A stretch of DNA of 64,000 nucleotides from Thalassospira profundimaris (GTDB taxonomy: Bacteria > Pseudomonadota > Alphaproteobacteria > Rhodospirillales > Thalassospiraceae). The stretch covers positions 124,001 through 188,000 of the forward strand of contig NZ_JPWH01000002.1 in NCBI RefSeq assembly GCF_003326755.1, in the 5' to 3' direction. Shown here piece after piece: positions 1 through 8,621 of the stretch; position 1 is the first letter of the stretch, and each line of letters begins with the position of its first letter. The notes beneath the pieces were generated by a model. That model was not told where the DNA came from, searched no databases, and saw only the letters and a list, made by a program, of their open reading frames with translations. The position numbers and the translations under genes were made by a program.

Positions 1-126
1 GAGATGCCGGAACTTCTGGGCATGTGCGACCGCATTTACGTGATGAATGAGGGCGAAATGAAGGGGCAACTGGCCGCAAGCGAAGCCAGCCAGGAAAAGA
101 TCATGCGCATGATCCTGAAGGGGTGA
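1..126 (+). CDS. gguA: Sugar ABC transporter ATP-binding protein, C-terminal end (partial)
   Basis: Only the last 41 codons are inside the window; the 5' part lies upstream. The translated tail contains EMPELLGMCDRIYVMNEG, the usual end of the second ATPase domain in monosaccharide importers of the RbsA/XylG/GguA type (S-E-hydrophobic-PE-L-x-x-x-CDR-hydrophobic-x-V-hydrophobic). Such proteins carry two fused ATPase domains and energise pentose or galactose uptake at the inner membrane. The permease gene follows after 10 nt, so the two belong to one operon. The symbol is by analogy to GguA and depends on the neighbour; xylG-like would be an equally fair name. Confidence 0.85.
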   Translation, partial: EMPELLGMCDRIYVMNEGEMKGQLAASEASQEKIMRMILKG

Positions 127-136
127 GGACGGACCA

Positions 137-1321
137 ATGAGTGAGACTTCCAGCAAAAATATCGGTTATTATCTTCGGACGCATACCCGCGAATACGGTA
201 TGGTTCTGGCGCTTGTCGCGATCATGGCGTTTTTTCAGTATCTGACCGACGGCGTTTTGATGAGGCCGGTCAATCTGACCAATCTTTTCCTGCAAAACAG
301 CTATGTCATCATCATGGCTGTTGGCATGTTGCTGGTCATTGTTGGCGGCAATATTGACCTGTCGGTGGGCTCGGTTGTGGGCTTTATCGGGGCGCTGGCT
401 GCCGTGATGGCCGTGCAATGGGGCTTGCCAACCATCATTGTTGTCCCTGCCTGTCTGATTGTCGGCGCGCTGATCGGCTGTGCCCAGGGGTACTGGGTGG
501 CGTATTGGCGTATTCCGTCCTTCATTGTGACTTTGGCGGGGATGCTGGTTTTTCGTGGTCTGACCCTGACCCTGTTGGGCGGGGCATCCGTTGGACCGTT
601 TCCGGAAAACTTTCAGTTAATGTCATCGGGCTTTGTGCCGGACATATTTAGCGGCATGATCGACGGGCGCTTTAATGTTTTTTCGATGGTAATCGGTATT
701 GCCGTGGCCGTCATTCTGCCCGTGCTTGGTTTGCGATCCCGTGCCAAGCAGGCGCGCTTTGCCGCTGTTGAAGAACCGATGGCGTTTTTCGCTGCCAAGC
801 ATGCGATTGCCGGTCTTGCCATTCTTTACATTGCGTTTTTGCTGTCCACCTATCGTGGTTTGCCCAATGTGCTGATCGTGATGGCGGTTCTGATCGCGAT
901 TTTCACCTTTATTACCAACAGCACCACGATTGGCCGGCGCATTTATGCGATGGGGGGCAATGAAAAGGCTGCCCAGCTTTCGGGCATCAATACCCGCCGT
1001 CTGGCCTTTTTGACCTTTGCCAATATGGGGATGCTGGCCGGACTGGCCGGGCTGGTTTTTGCGGCCCGTCTGAATACGGCAACCCCGAAAGCGGGGATTG
1101 CCTTCGAGCTTGATGTGATCGCGGCTGTCTTTATTGGTGGCGCGTCCATGTCTGGCGGGGTCGGTAAAATTATCGGCGCTGTCGTTGGTGCCCTGATCAT
1201 GGGTGTCATGAATAACGGGATGTCGATTGTCGGTGTCGGGATTGACTGGCAACAGGTGATTAAGGGCCTGGTGTTGCTCGCCGCTGTGATTTTCGATGTC
1301 TATAACAAAAACAAGGCCTAA
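137..1321 (+). CDS. gguB: Sugar ABC transporter permease (GguB/XylH-like)
   Basis: Membrane permease of 394 aa, almost wholly hydrophobic with about ten predicted membrane segments. It carries the family signature GGNIDLSVGS near residue 75 and a C-terminal FIGGASMSGGVGK stretch, both typical of the BPD_transp_2 permeases that work with RbsA/GguA-type ATPases. It forms the channel for a periplasmic-binding-protein-dependent sugar importer. The length fits GguB, the permease of the ChvE-GguAB uptake system for arabinose, galactose and related sugars. It lies directly behind the ATPase and upstream of an arabinonate-type dehydratase, supporting a pentose or galactose substrate. The binding protein gene must lie outside the window. 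Substrate is inferred. Confidence 0.88.
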   Translation: MSETSSKNIGYYLRTHTREYGMVLALVAIMAFFQYLTDGVLMRPVNLTNLFLQNSYVIIMAVGMLLVIVGGNIDLSVGSVVGFIGALAAVMAVQWGLPTIIVVPACLIVGALIGCAQGYWVAYWRIPSFIVTLAGMLVFRGLTLTLLGGASVGPFPENFQLMSSGFVPDIFSGMIDGRFNVFSMVIGIAVAVILPVLGLRSRAKQARFAAVEEPMAFFAAKHAIAGLAILYIAFLLSTYRGLPNVLIVMAVLIAIFTFITNSTTIGRRIYAMGGNEKAAQLSGINTRRLAFLTFANMGMLAGLAGLVFAARLNTATPKAGIAFELDVIAAVFIGGASMSGGVGKIIGAVVGALIMGVMNNGMSIVGVGIDWQQVIKGLVLLAAVIFDVYNKNKA

Positions 1322-1427
1322 GAAATTGACCAAAATACAAAACGGACCAAAAACCGGGCAAAAGCCGATTTTTGCCTGTTATCCCGCAACGCACGGGGCA
1401 GGGTTTTTATACCGTTTGACTTCTTTG

Positions 1428-1476
1428 CCGGGCACATTGCGTGCCCGGGCCACCGGCACGGATATGCCGGTGTTTT
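1428..1476 (+). terminator. Two tandem hairpins between permease and dehydratase genes
   Basis: The first hairpin pairs CCGGGCAC (1428-1435) with GTGCCCGG (1441-1448). The second pairs CACCGGCA (1451-1458) with TGCCGGTG (1465-1472) and is followed by TTTT. The second has the shape of a weak intrinsic terminator. It sits 22 nt upstream of the dehydratase start, so no separate promoter could fit after it. It either reduces read-through from the transporter genes or acts as a leader attenuator. Confidence 0.5.
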
Positions 1477-1498
1477 CCACTAACTCAGGAGACCGGGC

Positions 1499-3244
1499 AT
1501 GAGCACCTTCAAACCCGCAGCCTGGCCGCGTAAATTGCGCTCGCAAGGCTGGTTCGGTGGCACCAGCAAGGATAATATCTATCATCGTAGCTGGATGAAA
1601 AACCAGGGATTGCCTGCCGACTTGTTTGATGGCCGACCGGTCATTGGTATTTGCAATACCTGGTCGCAATTGACCCCGTGTAATGCGCATTTGCGCGACC
1701 TGGCCGAACGCGTCAAACACGGCATTTACGAAGCAGGCGGTTTGCCGCTGGAATTTCCGGTATTTTCGCCGGGTGAAAGCACATTGCGCCCCACCGCCAT
1801 GATGTTTCGTAACCTGTGCGCGATGGATGTGGAAGAAGCCCTGCGTGGCACCCCGCTGGATGGCGTGGTGTTGATGGTGGGCTGTGATAAAACCACCCCA
1901 GCCCTTTTGATGGGCGCATCAAGCGTGGATATTCCTGCGATTGTTGTGACTGGCGGGCCGATGCTGAATGGTAAATGGCGCGGGCAGGATATTGGCTCGG
2001 GCACATCGCTGTGGCAGCTGTCGGAGGATCGCAAGGCCGGTAAAATCAGCACCGAGGATTTCCTGGAAGCCGAAATTGCCATGTCGCGTTCGCCCGGGTC
2101 GTGCAATACGATGGGCACGGCCTCGAGCATGGCGAGCATGGCGGAGGCCTTGGGCATGGCGCTTTCGGGCAATGCGGCCATTCCGGCCGTTGATAGCCGC
2201 CGCCGTGTGATGGCGCATTTGACCGGCCGCCGTATCGTGCAAATGGTCAAGGATGATTTGAAACCATCTGACGTGATGACCAAGCAGGCCTTTGAAAATG
2301 CCATTCGTGTTAATGGGGCGATTGGCGGGTCAACCAATGCGGTGATCCATCTGCTTGCCATTGCCGGGCGTTTGGGCGTTGATCTGACGCTTGATGACTG
2401 GGACCGTTTGGGACGTGATATTCCGACCATCGTTAATTTGCAGCCCTCGGGCAAATATCTGATGGAAGAATTCTTCTATGCCGGTGGCCTGCCGGTTGTG
2501 ATCAAGGCATTGGCCGAAGCAGGGCATATTCACAAGGACGCCATCACGGTTTCGGGCGATACCATGTGGGACCAGGTATCGGGAGTCCGTAACTGGAATG
2601 ACGATGTTATTTTGCCGTTTGAAAAGGCATTGACCCAGCATGGCGGCATTGCCGTGGTCAAGGGCAACCTGGCCCCGAATGGCGCGGTGCTTAAACCTTC
2701 GGCGGCATCGGAACATTTGATGACGCATCGTGGCCGGGCCGTAGTGTTTGAAGATATCGACGATTACAAGGCCAAGATTAACGACGAAAGCCTGGATATC
2801 GACGAAAACTGCGTCATGGTCCTTAAAAATTGCGGTCCCAAGGGTTATCCCGGCATGGCCGAGGTGGGCAATATGGGCCTGCCGCCCAAGGTATTGCGCA
2901 AGGGCATTACCGATATGGTGCGTATTTCCGATGCCCGCATGAGCGGCACGGCCTATGGTACCGTTGTGTTGCACACATCCCCCGAAGCCGCCGCCGGTGG
3001 CCCGCTGGCGATTGTGCAAAATGGCGACATGATCGAGCTTGACGTGCCCAACCGCCGTTTGCACCTTGATGTGCCAGATGACGAAATCGCCCGTCGCCTT
3101 GCCGCCTGGGAAACCATCGTACCCGTGCCGCAAAGCGGTTATGCCTCGCTTTATTACAGCCACGTCATTGGCGCGGATAAAGGGGCCGATTTTGACTTCC
3201 TGCTGGGCGGTCGCGGCAAGGAGATTCCCAAGGACAGCCATTGA
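1499..3244 (+). CDS. IlvD/Edd-family sugar-acid dehydratase, probably L-arabinonate dehydratase
   Basis: A 581-aa member of the IlvD/Edd dehydratases, which use an FeS cluster and Mg2+ to remove water from sugar acids, giving 2-keto-3-deoxy acids. Cys61 (TPCNAH), Cys129 (VGCDKTTP) and Cys202 (GSCNTMGT) sit where the [2Fe-2S] ligands lie in L-arabinonate dehydratases, and Ser482 (ARMSGTAYG) matches the catalytic serine. The length and the N-terminal RSQGWFGG stretch fit the pentonate/arabinonate branch better than branched-chain IlvD or Edd. The ATG has AGGAGA about 9 nt upstream. Position behind a GguAB-type sugar importer supports a role in the non-phosphorylative arabinose pathway; D-fuconate or D-galactonate as substrate is not excluded. 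Confidence 0.88.
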   Translation: MSTFKPAAWPRKLRSQGWFGGTSKDNIYHRSWMKNQGLPADLFDGRPVIGICNTWSQLTPCNAHLRDLAERVKHGIYEAGGLPLEFPVFSPGESTLRPTAMMFRNLCAMDVEEALRGTPLDGVVLMVGCDKTTPALLMGASSVDIPAIVVTGGPMLNGKWRGQDIGSGTSLWQLSEDRKAGKISTEDFLEAEIAMSRSPGSCNTMGTASSMASMAEALGMALSGNAAIPAVDSRRRVMAHLTGRRIVQMVKDDLKPSDVMTKQAFENAIRVNGAIGGSTNAVIHLLAIAGRLGVDLTLDDWDRLGRDIPTIVNLQPSGKYLMEEFFYAGGLPVVIKALAEAGHIHKDAITVSGDTMWDQVSGVRNWNDDVILPFEKALTQHGGIAVVKGNLAPNGAVLKPSAASEHLMTHRGRAVVFEDIDDYKAKINDESLDIDENCVMVLKNCGPKGYPGMAEVGNMGLPPKVLRKGITDMVRISDARMSGTAYGTVVLHTSPEAAAGGPLAIVQNGDMIELDVPNRRLHLDVPDDEIARRLAAWETIVPVPQSGYASLYYSHVIGADKGADFDFLLGGRGKEIPKDSH

Positions 3245-3278
3245 CCCAGCCCTGTCTGACGACATGAATATAACAATG

Positions 3279-3308
3279 CAGGCTGTTCCGTTTGGGGCAG
3301 CCTGTTTT
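3279..3308 (+). terminator. Intrinsic terminator after the dehydratase gene
   Basis: Stem CAGGCTG (3279-3285) pairs with CAGCCTG (3298-3304), followed by TTTT. It lies 35 nt after the stop codon. Confidence 0.7.
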
Positions 3309-3419
3309 ACGTGATGGGCTGTTTTGGGTAGCGGCGGACACGGCAAAATGCTGCGCAGCATATTCATGCACAATCGCAGGCGCTTTGGTGTGCCACCAAT
3401 AATATCATGATGAGGGAAA

Positions 3420-3496
3420 TGGTGGGCGTAACAAGATTCGAACTTGTGACCTCTGCCGTGTGAAGGCAGCGCTCTAACCAACTGAGCTATACGCCC
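3420..3496 (-). tRNA. tRNA-Val (anticodon CAC)
   Basis: A full 77-nt cloverleaf on the minus strand, including an encoded CCA end. The acceptor stem GGGCGTA pairs with TACGCCC, the anticodon stem is CTGCC/GGCAG with loop TTCACAC (anticodon CAC, reading GUG), and the T-arm is ACAAG-TTCGAAT-CTTGT. The D-arm GCTC/GAGC carries AGTTGGTTA. All arms pair without mismatches. Confidence 0.97.
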
Positions 3497-3586
3497 CAAG
3501 CGGCAAATCGCCCTTTAATAACCAAGGCTTCGCCGATCAGTGGCGCGGGTTATAAGCGGCGTTGCCGGGGGTGTCAAGCGGCCTTT

Positions 3587-4258
3587 TCAGGCAATTTTTT
3601 TCAAGGCATCGGGCAGTTGCGAAAAACGGGTTAAAACCGCGTCTGCGCCCAGGCTATGTGCCTTGCTGTCATCGACCTCGAAGGCAACGGCGATGGCGGC
3701 GATATTGATGGCGCGTGCGGCATTGATGTCGTTGGCATGGTCGCCCACCATCACGGCAAAATCGCCGCGGGCGGCGTTATATCCCATTTTATCCAGGGAA
3801 AAGGCCAAATGCCCGCCATCGGGTTTGCGCACATCAGTGGCATCACCTCCGGCAATCACGCCAAACAGGTCATCAATGCGCAATATGGACAGGATCTCGC
3901 GGCAGGGTTTGGTTGGCTTGTTCGACGCCAGGCCAATTTTCCAGCCTTCCTGATGCAATTGGCGCAGGGTGGCTTCGGCATCCTGGTACAAATATGTATC
4001 GCGGTAGGCCGTTGCCTCGTAAAGCGATACAAATTTGTTATAGGCGGCTTCCAGTGCATCGCCTGCCAGCGATTGATTGCGGGCCGCAAAGGCGCGCTTT
4101 GTTAACATGCGTGCGCCGTCGCCCAGCATCGGTTCCAGTTCGGCACGTGTCAGGCCCGGTAGGGCGTGCTGTGCCAAAAGCTGGTTCATTGCCATGACCA
4201 GATCATCCACGCCATCAATCAGGGTACCGTCAAGGTCAAAAAGAATGAAACGGGTCAT
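3587..4258 (-). CDS. gph: Phosphoglycolate phosphatase-like HAD hydrolase
   Basis: A 223-aa HAD-superfamily phosphatase. Motif I is FDLDGTLID at the N terminus, motif II is the ASNKP stretch near residue 105, and motif IV is GDHANDI near residue 170; the cap between motifs I and II is helical, as in the Gph/PGP group. The family dephosphorylates 2-phosphoglycolate in the cytoplasm. The start at 4258 gives MTRFILFDLDGT and has an AGGGA element upstream; a longer frame exists but adds an unlikely extension. It is a single gene between the tRNA and the divergent glmU. Within this family the exact substrate cannot be read from sequence, and other small phosphoesters are possible. Confidence 0.82.
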   Translation of the reverse strand: MTRFILFDLDGTLIDGVDDLVMAMNQLLAQHALPGLTRAELEPMLGDGARMLTKRAFAARNQSLAGDALEAAYNKFVSLYEATAYRDTYLYQDAEATLRQLHQEGWKIGLASNKPTKPCREILSILRIDDLFGVIAGGDATDVRKPDGGHLAFSLDKMGYNAARGDFAVMVGDHANDINAARAINIAAIAVAFEVDDSKAHSLGADAVLTRFSQLPDALKKIA

Positions 4259-4430
4259 GGGCGATTCCCTGAAATTTGTCATGATAAAAACACTGAATGG
4301 TGCTGGCAGAATGTAGCAACCCTGGCAACAATAACAAGGCGCATTAACAATCTGTAACATCTGCTAACATCAGGTTACAAAACGTGATTCAGGCGGGGCT
4401 TTTGCATTGCGCCAAATTGCGTTAGGAGTG

Positions 4431-4446
4431 CTGCATTGCAATGCAG
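4431..4446. promoter_or_regulatory. Perfect 16-bp palindrome in the glmU leader
   Basis: CTGCATTGCAATGCAG is fully self-complementary, with no loop, and lies about 60 nt before the glmU start. An unused AGGAG at 4424-4428 stands just upstream, and TGCATTGC occurs once more at about 4402. Lack of a loop fits a DNA-binding dimer site better than an RNA hairpin. No regulator is identified. Confidence 0.4.
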
Positions 4447-4507
4447 TGCTTTTCAGGTTCGGCCCGGCTGGCGGGTGTAATTTGTGTGCGGAAACAAGGA
4501 ATTTTAA

Positions 4508-5854
4508 ATGTCAGGATCATTGAGTGTGGTTGTCCTTGCAGCCGGTATGGGAACGCGGATGAAAAGTGCGCATCCCAAGGTTTTGCACAAAATTGCCGGA
4601 AAACCGATGGTCAACCATGTGATTGATGCGGCCGATGCCCTGAATGCCGAACAGACACTGGTGGTCGTGGGGCCCGATATGCCCGCCCTTGAAAAGGCCG
4701 TGGCACCACACCCGACATTTGAACAGACCGACCGTCTGGGTACTGCCCATGCCGTGCTGGCCGCACGCAATGCGCTGGAAGAGGCGACAGGCGATGTGCT
4801 GGTGCTGTATGGCGATAGCCCGCTTTTTACCACGGCAACGCTGGAGCGGCTGATTGCGGCCCGGCGCGAGGGGGCACATGCGGTGGCGGTTTTGGGTTTT
4901 ACCCCGGATGACCCTAGCGGTTATGGCCGCCTGTCGACCGACCCTTATACCGGTGAACTGCTGGCGATTATTGAAGACAAGGAATGCACCGAAATCGAAC
5001 GCCGGATTGATTTTTGCAATTCCGGTGTGATGTGCTTTGCCGCCGAAGGCATGGTGGATTTGCTGGATGCGATTAAAAACAACAATGCCAAGGGCGAATA
5101 TTATTTGACCGATGCCGTGACCGTAGCGCGGGATCGGGGCCGGAGCTGCGTGGCGGTGGAAGTGGCGGAGGAAGAAACCCTGGGCGTAAATTCCCGTGCC
5201 CAGCTTGCGGTTGCCGAACAGCTTATGCAAACCCGCCTGCGCGAGGCCGCGATGAGCAATGGCGCAACCCTGGTGGACCCGTCATCGGTGTTTTTATGTG
5301 CCGATACCAAGATTGGCCGTGATGTGGTGATTGAACCCAATGTGGTATGTGGCCCCGATGTGTCGATTGGCGATAATGTAACGATCAAGGCATTTAGCCA
5401 TCTTGAAGGATGCGATATTGCCGCCGGTGCCGATATTGGCCCCTATGCCCGATTGCGCCCCGGTGCGGAAATTGGCGAGGGGGCCCGCATTGGCAATTTT
5501 GTTGAGGTCAAAAAGGCCAGCATCGAAAACGGGGCCAAGGTTAATCATCTGTCCTATATTGGCGATGCCCGGGTAGGGGCCAAGGCCAATATCGGGGCGG
5601 GCACCATTACGTGTAATTATGACGGTTTCCAGAAATACCGCACCGATATTGGTGCGGGGGCGTTTGTGGGGTCCAACAGTGCATTGGTGGCCCCGGTAAC
5701 GATTGGCGATGGCGCGATTGTCGCAGCAGGCAGCACGCTGGGTGGCGAGGTTGCAGTGGATGCGTTGGTGCTGGTCCGGGCGGAAAAAACCGAAAAACCG
5801 GGCTGGGCCGCAAAATTTCGCGAGAAAATGCGCGCCCTGACCGGCAAGGCATAA
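4508..5854 (+). CDS. glmU: Bifunctional UDP-N-acetylglucosamine pyrophosphorylase / glucosamine-1-phosphate acetyltransferase
   Basis: A 448-aa two-domain enzyme making UDP-GlcNAc for peptidoglycan and LPS. The N-terminal nucleotidyltransferase domain (about residues 1-230) opens with LAAGMGTRM followed by HPKVLHKIAGKPM, the uridylyltransferase signature. The C-terminal half is a left-handed beta-helix of hexapeptide repeats (I-G-D/E-x-x patterns from about residue 255), including VEVKKASI and the GAGTITCNYDG stretch of the acetyltransferase site. The ATG follows AAGGA. glmS lies about 100 nt downstream on the same strand, so both steps of the hexosamine pathway are neighbours, a common alphaproteobacterial arrangement. 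Confidence 0.97.
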   Translation: MSGSLSVVVLAAGMGTRMKSAHPKVLHKIAGKPMVNHVIDAADALNAEQTLVVVGPDMPALEKAVAPHPTFEQTDRLGTAHAVLAARNALEEATGDVLVLYGDSPLFTTATLERLIAARREGAHAVAVLGFTPDDPSGYGRLSTDPYTGELLAIIEDKECTEIERRIDFCNSGVMCFAAEGMVDLLDAIKNNNAKGEYYLTDAVTVARDRGRSCVAVEVAEEETLGVNSRAQLAVAEQLMQTRLREAAMSNGATLVDPSSVFLCADTKIGRDVVIEPNVVCGPDVSIGDNVTIKAFSHLEGCDIAAGADIGPYARLRPGAEIGEGARIGNFVEVKKASIENGAKVNHLSYIGDARVGAKANIGAGTITCNYDGFQKYRTDIGAGAFVGSNSALVAPVTIGDGAIVAAGSTLGGEVAVDALVLVRAEKTEKPGWAAKFREKMRALTGKA

Positions 5855-5951
5855 TGGTGCCCGGCGGATTATGAGATTATTGGACGAAATAACAGGCGAC
5901 CGCCGCCTTTGGCTGGCGTTGATCGGTATTATTTAGGGGAATGAACGGCAT

Positions 5952-7775
5952 ATGTGCGGTATTATCGGGATTATTGGCAAAGACAGCGTGAGCGAACGTA
6001 TTCTTGAAGGGTTAAAACGCCTTGAATATCGGGGCTATGATTCCGCCGGGATCGCGACCCTGGTCAATGGTAAAATTGACCGCCGCCGCGCCGAGGGCAA
6101 GCTGGTTAATCTGGCGGAACGATTAAAGGACAGCCCGCTTGCAGGCGATGTTGGCATTGGTCACACCCGCTGGGCCACCCACGGGGTACCGACGGAAAAC
6201 AATGCCCATCCGCATACGGACGGCAAGGTTGCGGTTGTCCACAATGGCATTATCGAAAATTTCCGTTCCCTGAAAAAGGAATTGACCGCCAGGGGCCGTG
6301 TTTTTGCATCCGACACCGATACCGAAGTCGTCGTGCATCTGGTATCGGATTTTCTTGATCAGGGCAAAACGCCGCGTGAAGCGGTGCAGGAAACGCTGCA
6401 TCGTATCGAGGGGGCCTTTTCCCTGGTGATCATGATTGCCGGGCAGCATGATGTGATTTTCGGGGCCCGCCGCGGAACGCCGCTTGCCGTTGGGCTGGGC
6501 GAGGGCGAGATGTATCTGGGGTCGGATGCGTTGGCACTTTCACATCTGACCAACCGCCTGATTTATCTTGAGGAAGGCGACTGGGTGGAATTGCGCTGTG
6601 ATGGCCTGCAGGTCCGGGACGAGCATGATAATGATGTCATTCGCGAAACCAAAATGTCGGCCGTTTCCGGTGCCATGACCGGCAAGGGCAACTATAACCA
6701 TTTCATGCAGAAGGAAATTTTTGAACAGCCTGCCGTGATTGGCGATACGCTGCATTCCTTCATCAACCCGGCCACCCGCAGCATCAAGCTGCCCGAGATG
6801 CCGTTTAACATTGGCGATGCCTCGCGCCTGACGATTGTCGCCTGTGGCACATCCTTTTATGCCGGGCTGGTCGCCAAACACTGGATCGAGCGTTATGCCG
6901 GGCTGGGCGTGGATGTGGATGTGGCATCCGAATTTCGCTATCGCTGCCCGCCGATGCCCAAAGGCGGTATTGCCCTGTTTATTTCGCAATCGGGCGAAAC
7001 GGCCGATACGCTGGCGGCGTTGCGCTATGCCAAATCACAGGGGCAGAAGATTTTGTCGCTGGTGAACGTGGCCGAAAGCACCATTGCGCGGGAAAGCGAT
7101 GTTGTCCTGCAAACCTATGCCGGGCCGGAAATTGGTGTGGCCTCGACCAAGGCCTTTACCACCCAGCTAACGGTGCTGGCTTGCCTGGCCGTCACGATTG
7201 GGCGCGAAAACGGTACTCTCTCGGCCAATGACGAGGCTGGTATTGTCGGGGCATTGACCGTTCTGCCTAAACAGGTTGCCGAAATTTTGCATCATGACGA
7301 AGAAATCCGCAAACTGGCTGTCAATATCGCCGATGCCCGTGATGTGCTCTATATCGGGCGTGGTCTGGGCTATCCGATCGCGTTGGAAGGGGCGTTAAAG
7401 CTTAAGGAAATTTCCTATATCCATGCCGAAGGATATGCGGCAGGCGAAATGAAGCACGGGCCGATTGCCCTGATTGATCCGTTGGTGCCGATTATCGTGA
7501 TTGCGCCATCTGATGACCTGTTTGAGAAAACCGTATCGAACATGCAGGAAGCCGCCGCGCGCGGGGGCCGGGTGATTTTCCTGTCCGATGCCAAGGGGCT
7601 GGAAACCATTGGCGATATGGCATCCGCCACGGTGGAAATCCCGGCTGTGGCCGATTTTGCCGCCCCCATCCTTTATACCATCCCGGTGCAGATGCTGGCC
7701 TACCATGTTGCCGTGCACAAGGGCACGGATGTGGACCAGCCACGCAACCTGGCGAAATCGGTGACGGTGGAATAG
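5952..7775 (+). CDS. glmS: Glutamine--fructose-6-phosphate aminotransferase (isomerizing)
   Basis: A 607-aa enzyme converting fructose-6-phosphate and glutamine to glucosamine-6-phosphate in the cytoplasm. The N terminus MCGIIGI places Cys2 as the nucleophile of the class II glutaminase domain (residues 2 to about 220). Two SIS domains follow, with ACGTSFYAG and SQSGETADT at the start of the first. The end RNLAKSVTVE is the conserved GlmS tail. AGGGGA lies upstream of the ATG. The length equals the usual 607-610 aa. It is likely coexpressed with glmU. No glmS ribozyme is visible in the short leader, as expected outside Firmicutes. Confidence 0.97.
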   Translation: MCGIIGIIGKDSVSERILEGLKRLEYRGYDSAGIATLVNGKIDRRRAEGKLVNLAERLKDSPLAGDVGIGHTRWATHGVPTENNAHPHTDGKVAVVHNGIIENFRSLKKELTARGRVFASDTDTEVVVHLVSDFLDQGKTPREAVQETLHRIEGAFSLVIMIAGQHDVIFGARRGTPLAVGLGEGEMYLGSDALALSHLTNRLIYLEEGDWVELRCDGLQVRDEHDNDVIRETKMSAVSGAMTGKGNYNHFMQKEIFEQPAVIGDTLHSFINPATRSIKLPEMPFNIGDASRLTIVACGTSFYAGLVAKHWIERYAGLGVDVDVASEFRYRCPPMPKGGIALFISQSGETADTLAALRYAKSQGQKILSLVNVAESTIARESDVVLQTYAGPEIGVASTKAFTTQLTVLACLAVTIGRENGTLSANDEAGIVGALTVLPKQVAEILHHDEEIRKLAVNIADARDVLYIGRGLGYPIALEGALKLKEISYIHAEGYAAGEMKHGPIALIDPLVPIIVIAPSDDLFEKTVSNMQEAAARGGRVIFLSDAKGLETIGDMASATVEIPAVADFAAPILYTIPVQMLAYHVAVHKGTDVDQPRNLAKSVTVE

Positions 7776-7858
7776 TTATTTACCCCGAAGGCTCCGTCGT
7801 TCGGCGCAAAATACACGCAATTTGATATTTTGCCTATGATGCAGGCCGTTGTTCTAAA

Positions 7859-7891
7859 AGGCGTTTCTTTCCCAAATGGAGAGAAACGCCT
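7859..7891 (+). terminator. Terminator after glmS
   Basis: AGGCGTTTCT (7859-7868) pairs with AGAAACGCCT (7882-7891), followed by GATTTTATTT. The stem is perfect over 10 bp. The uridine tract is interrupted, so efficiency may be moderate. Confidence 0.65.
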
Positions 7892-8162
7892 GATTTTATT
7901 TGGCGGAAAATTTTGTGCGATGTTTTGTGGCGCAAAACGTTCTGTTCACGGTTCTGAATGACTGATCTCGGGCTCCTGACCAAGATCAGGAACTTTGTGG
8001 GTGGTGTCGCGTTTAAAGCTTTCTTGGGATTCTGATTAATTGTTTTGAATAATTACAAATGAGCCGTGATAATCGGTACAAAATAGCCGTCTTGGTAAAG
8101 TGACGGATAAACGGCAATTGAGCGATTTTTCCCGTCGCGATGCCGAACCGAGAGAGAGTTCG
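7892..8162. other. Intergenic region before the Mo-hydroxylase genes
   Basis: No gene is supported here. The part from about 8030 to 8090 is AT-rich (TTAATTGTTTTGAATAATTAC) and is the likely promoter and control region for the downstream oxidoreductase genes, but I cannot assign -35 and -10 boxes with confidence. A frame running in from 8100 only extends the small-subunit gene and has no ribosome site. Confidence 0.35.
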
Positions 8163-8621
8163 ATGAAATTATCCATCAATAATGAAGTTCATGACGTTGA
8201 GGCGGATGGTGATACACCGCTGCTTTGGGTCATTCGTGACAATCTTGGCTTAACCGGCACCAAATATGGCTGTGGACTGGCGCAATGCGGTGCGTGCTCG
8301 GTCATGGTGGACGGTGTTGTCACCCGGTCCTGTGTCACCCCGATTGACAGTGTTGAAGGGCGCGAGATTACGACCATTGAGGCCATAGAAAACGACCCTG
8401 TTGGTAAACGTGTCGTTGAGAAATGGGTTGAATACCAGGTTCCCCAGTGTGGTTATTGCCAGTCCGGGCAGGTAATGGCGGCAACCGCGCTGCTCAGGGA
8501 AACTCAAAACCCGACCGAAGATGATGTCGCTGCGGCGATGGTCAATCTGTGTCGTTGTGGCACCTACAATGCCATCCATGCCGCGGTCAAAGACCTGGCT
8601 GGTGAAAAAGGCGGTGCATGA
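8163..8621 (+). CDS. [2Fe-2S] subunit of a molybdenum hydroxylase (IorA/AldG-like)
   Basis: A 152-aa small subunit with two [2Fe-2S] clusters. Cys37, Cys42, Cys45 and Cys57 form the plant-ferredoxin-type site (GCGLAQCGAC). Cys96, Cys99, Cys130 and Cys132 form the helical site (QCGYCQSG and LCRCGTY). It carries electrons from the Mo centre of the large subunit to a cytochrome. The start at 8163 has GAGAGAG upstream and gives the compact N terminus MKLSINNE usual for the family. The stop overlaps the large-subunit start, so the two are translationally coupled. It has no signal peptide and is presumably exported folded with its Tat-targeted partner. Confidence 0.93.
   Translation: MKLSINNEVHDVEADGDTPLLWVIRDNLGLTGTKYGCGLAQCGACSVMVDGVVTRSCVTPIDSVEGREITTIEAIENDPVGKRVVEKWVEYQVPQCGYCQSGQVMAATALLRETQNPTEDDVAAAMVNLCRCGTYNAIHAAVKDLAGEKGGA

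Noticed and set aside
2330-3499. 389-aa minus-strand frame over the dehydratase gene
   Set aside because: Antisense of a clear IlvD/Edd enzyme and also runs through the tRNA-Val gene.
5855-5951. glmS ribozyme
   Set aside because: The gap is under 100 nt and shows no ribozyme core; this element is typical of Firmicutes.
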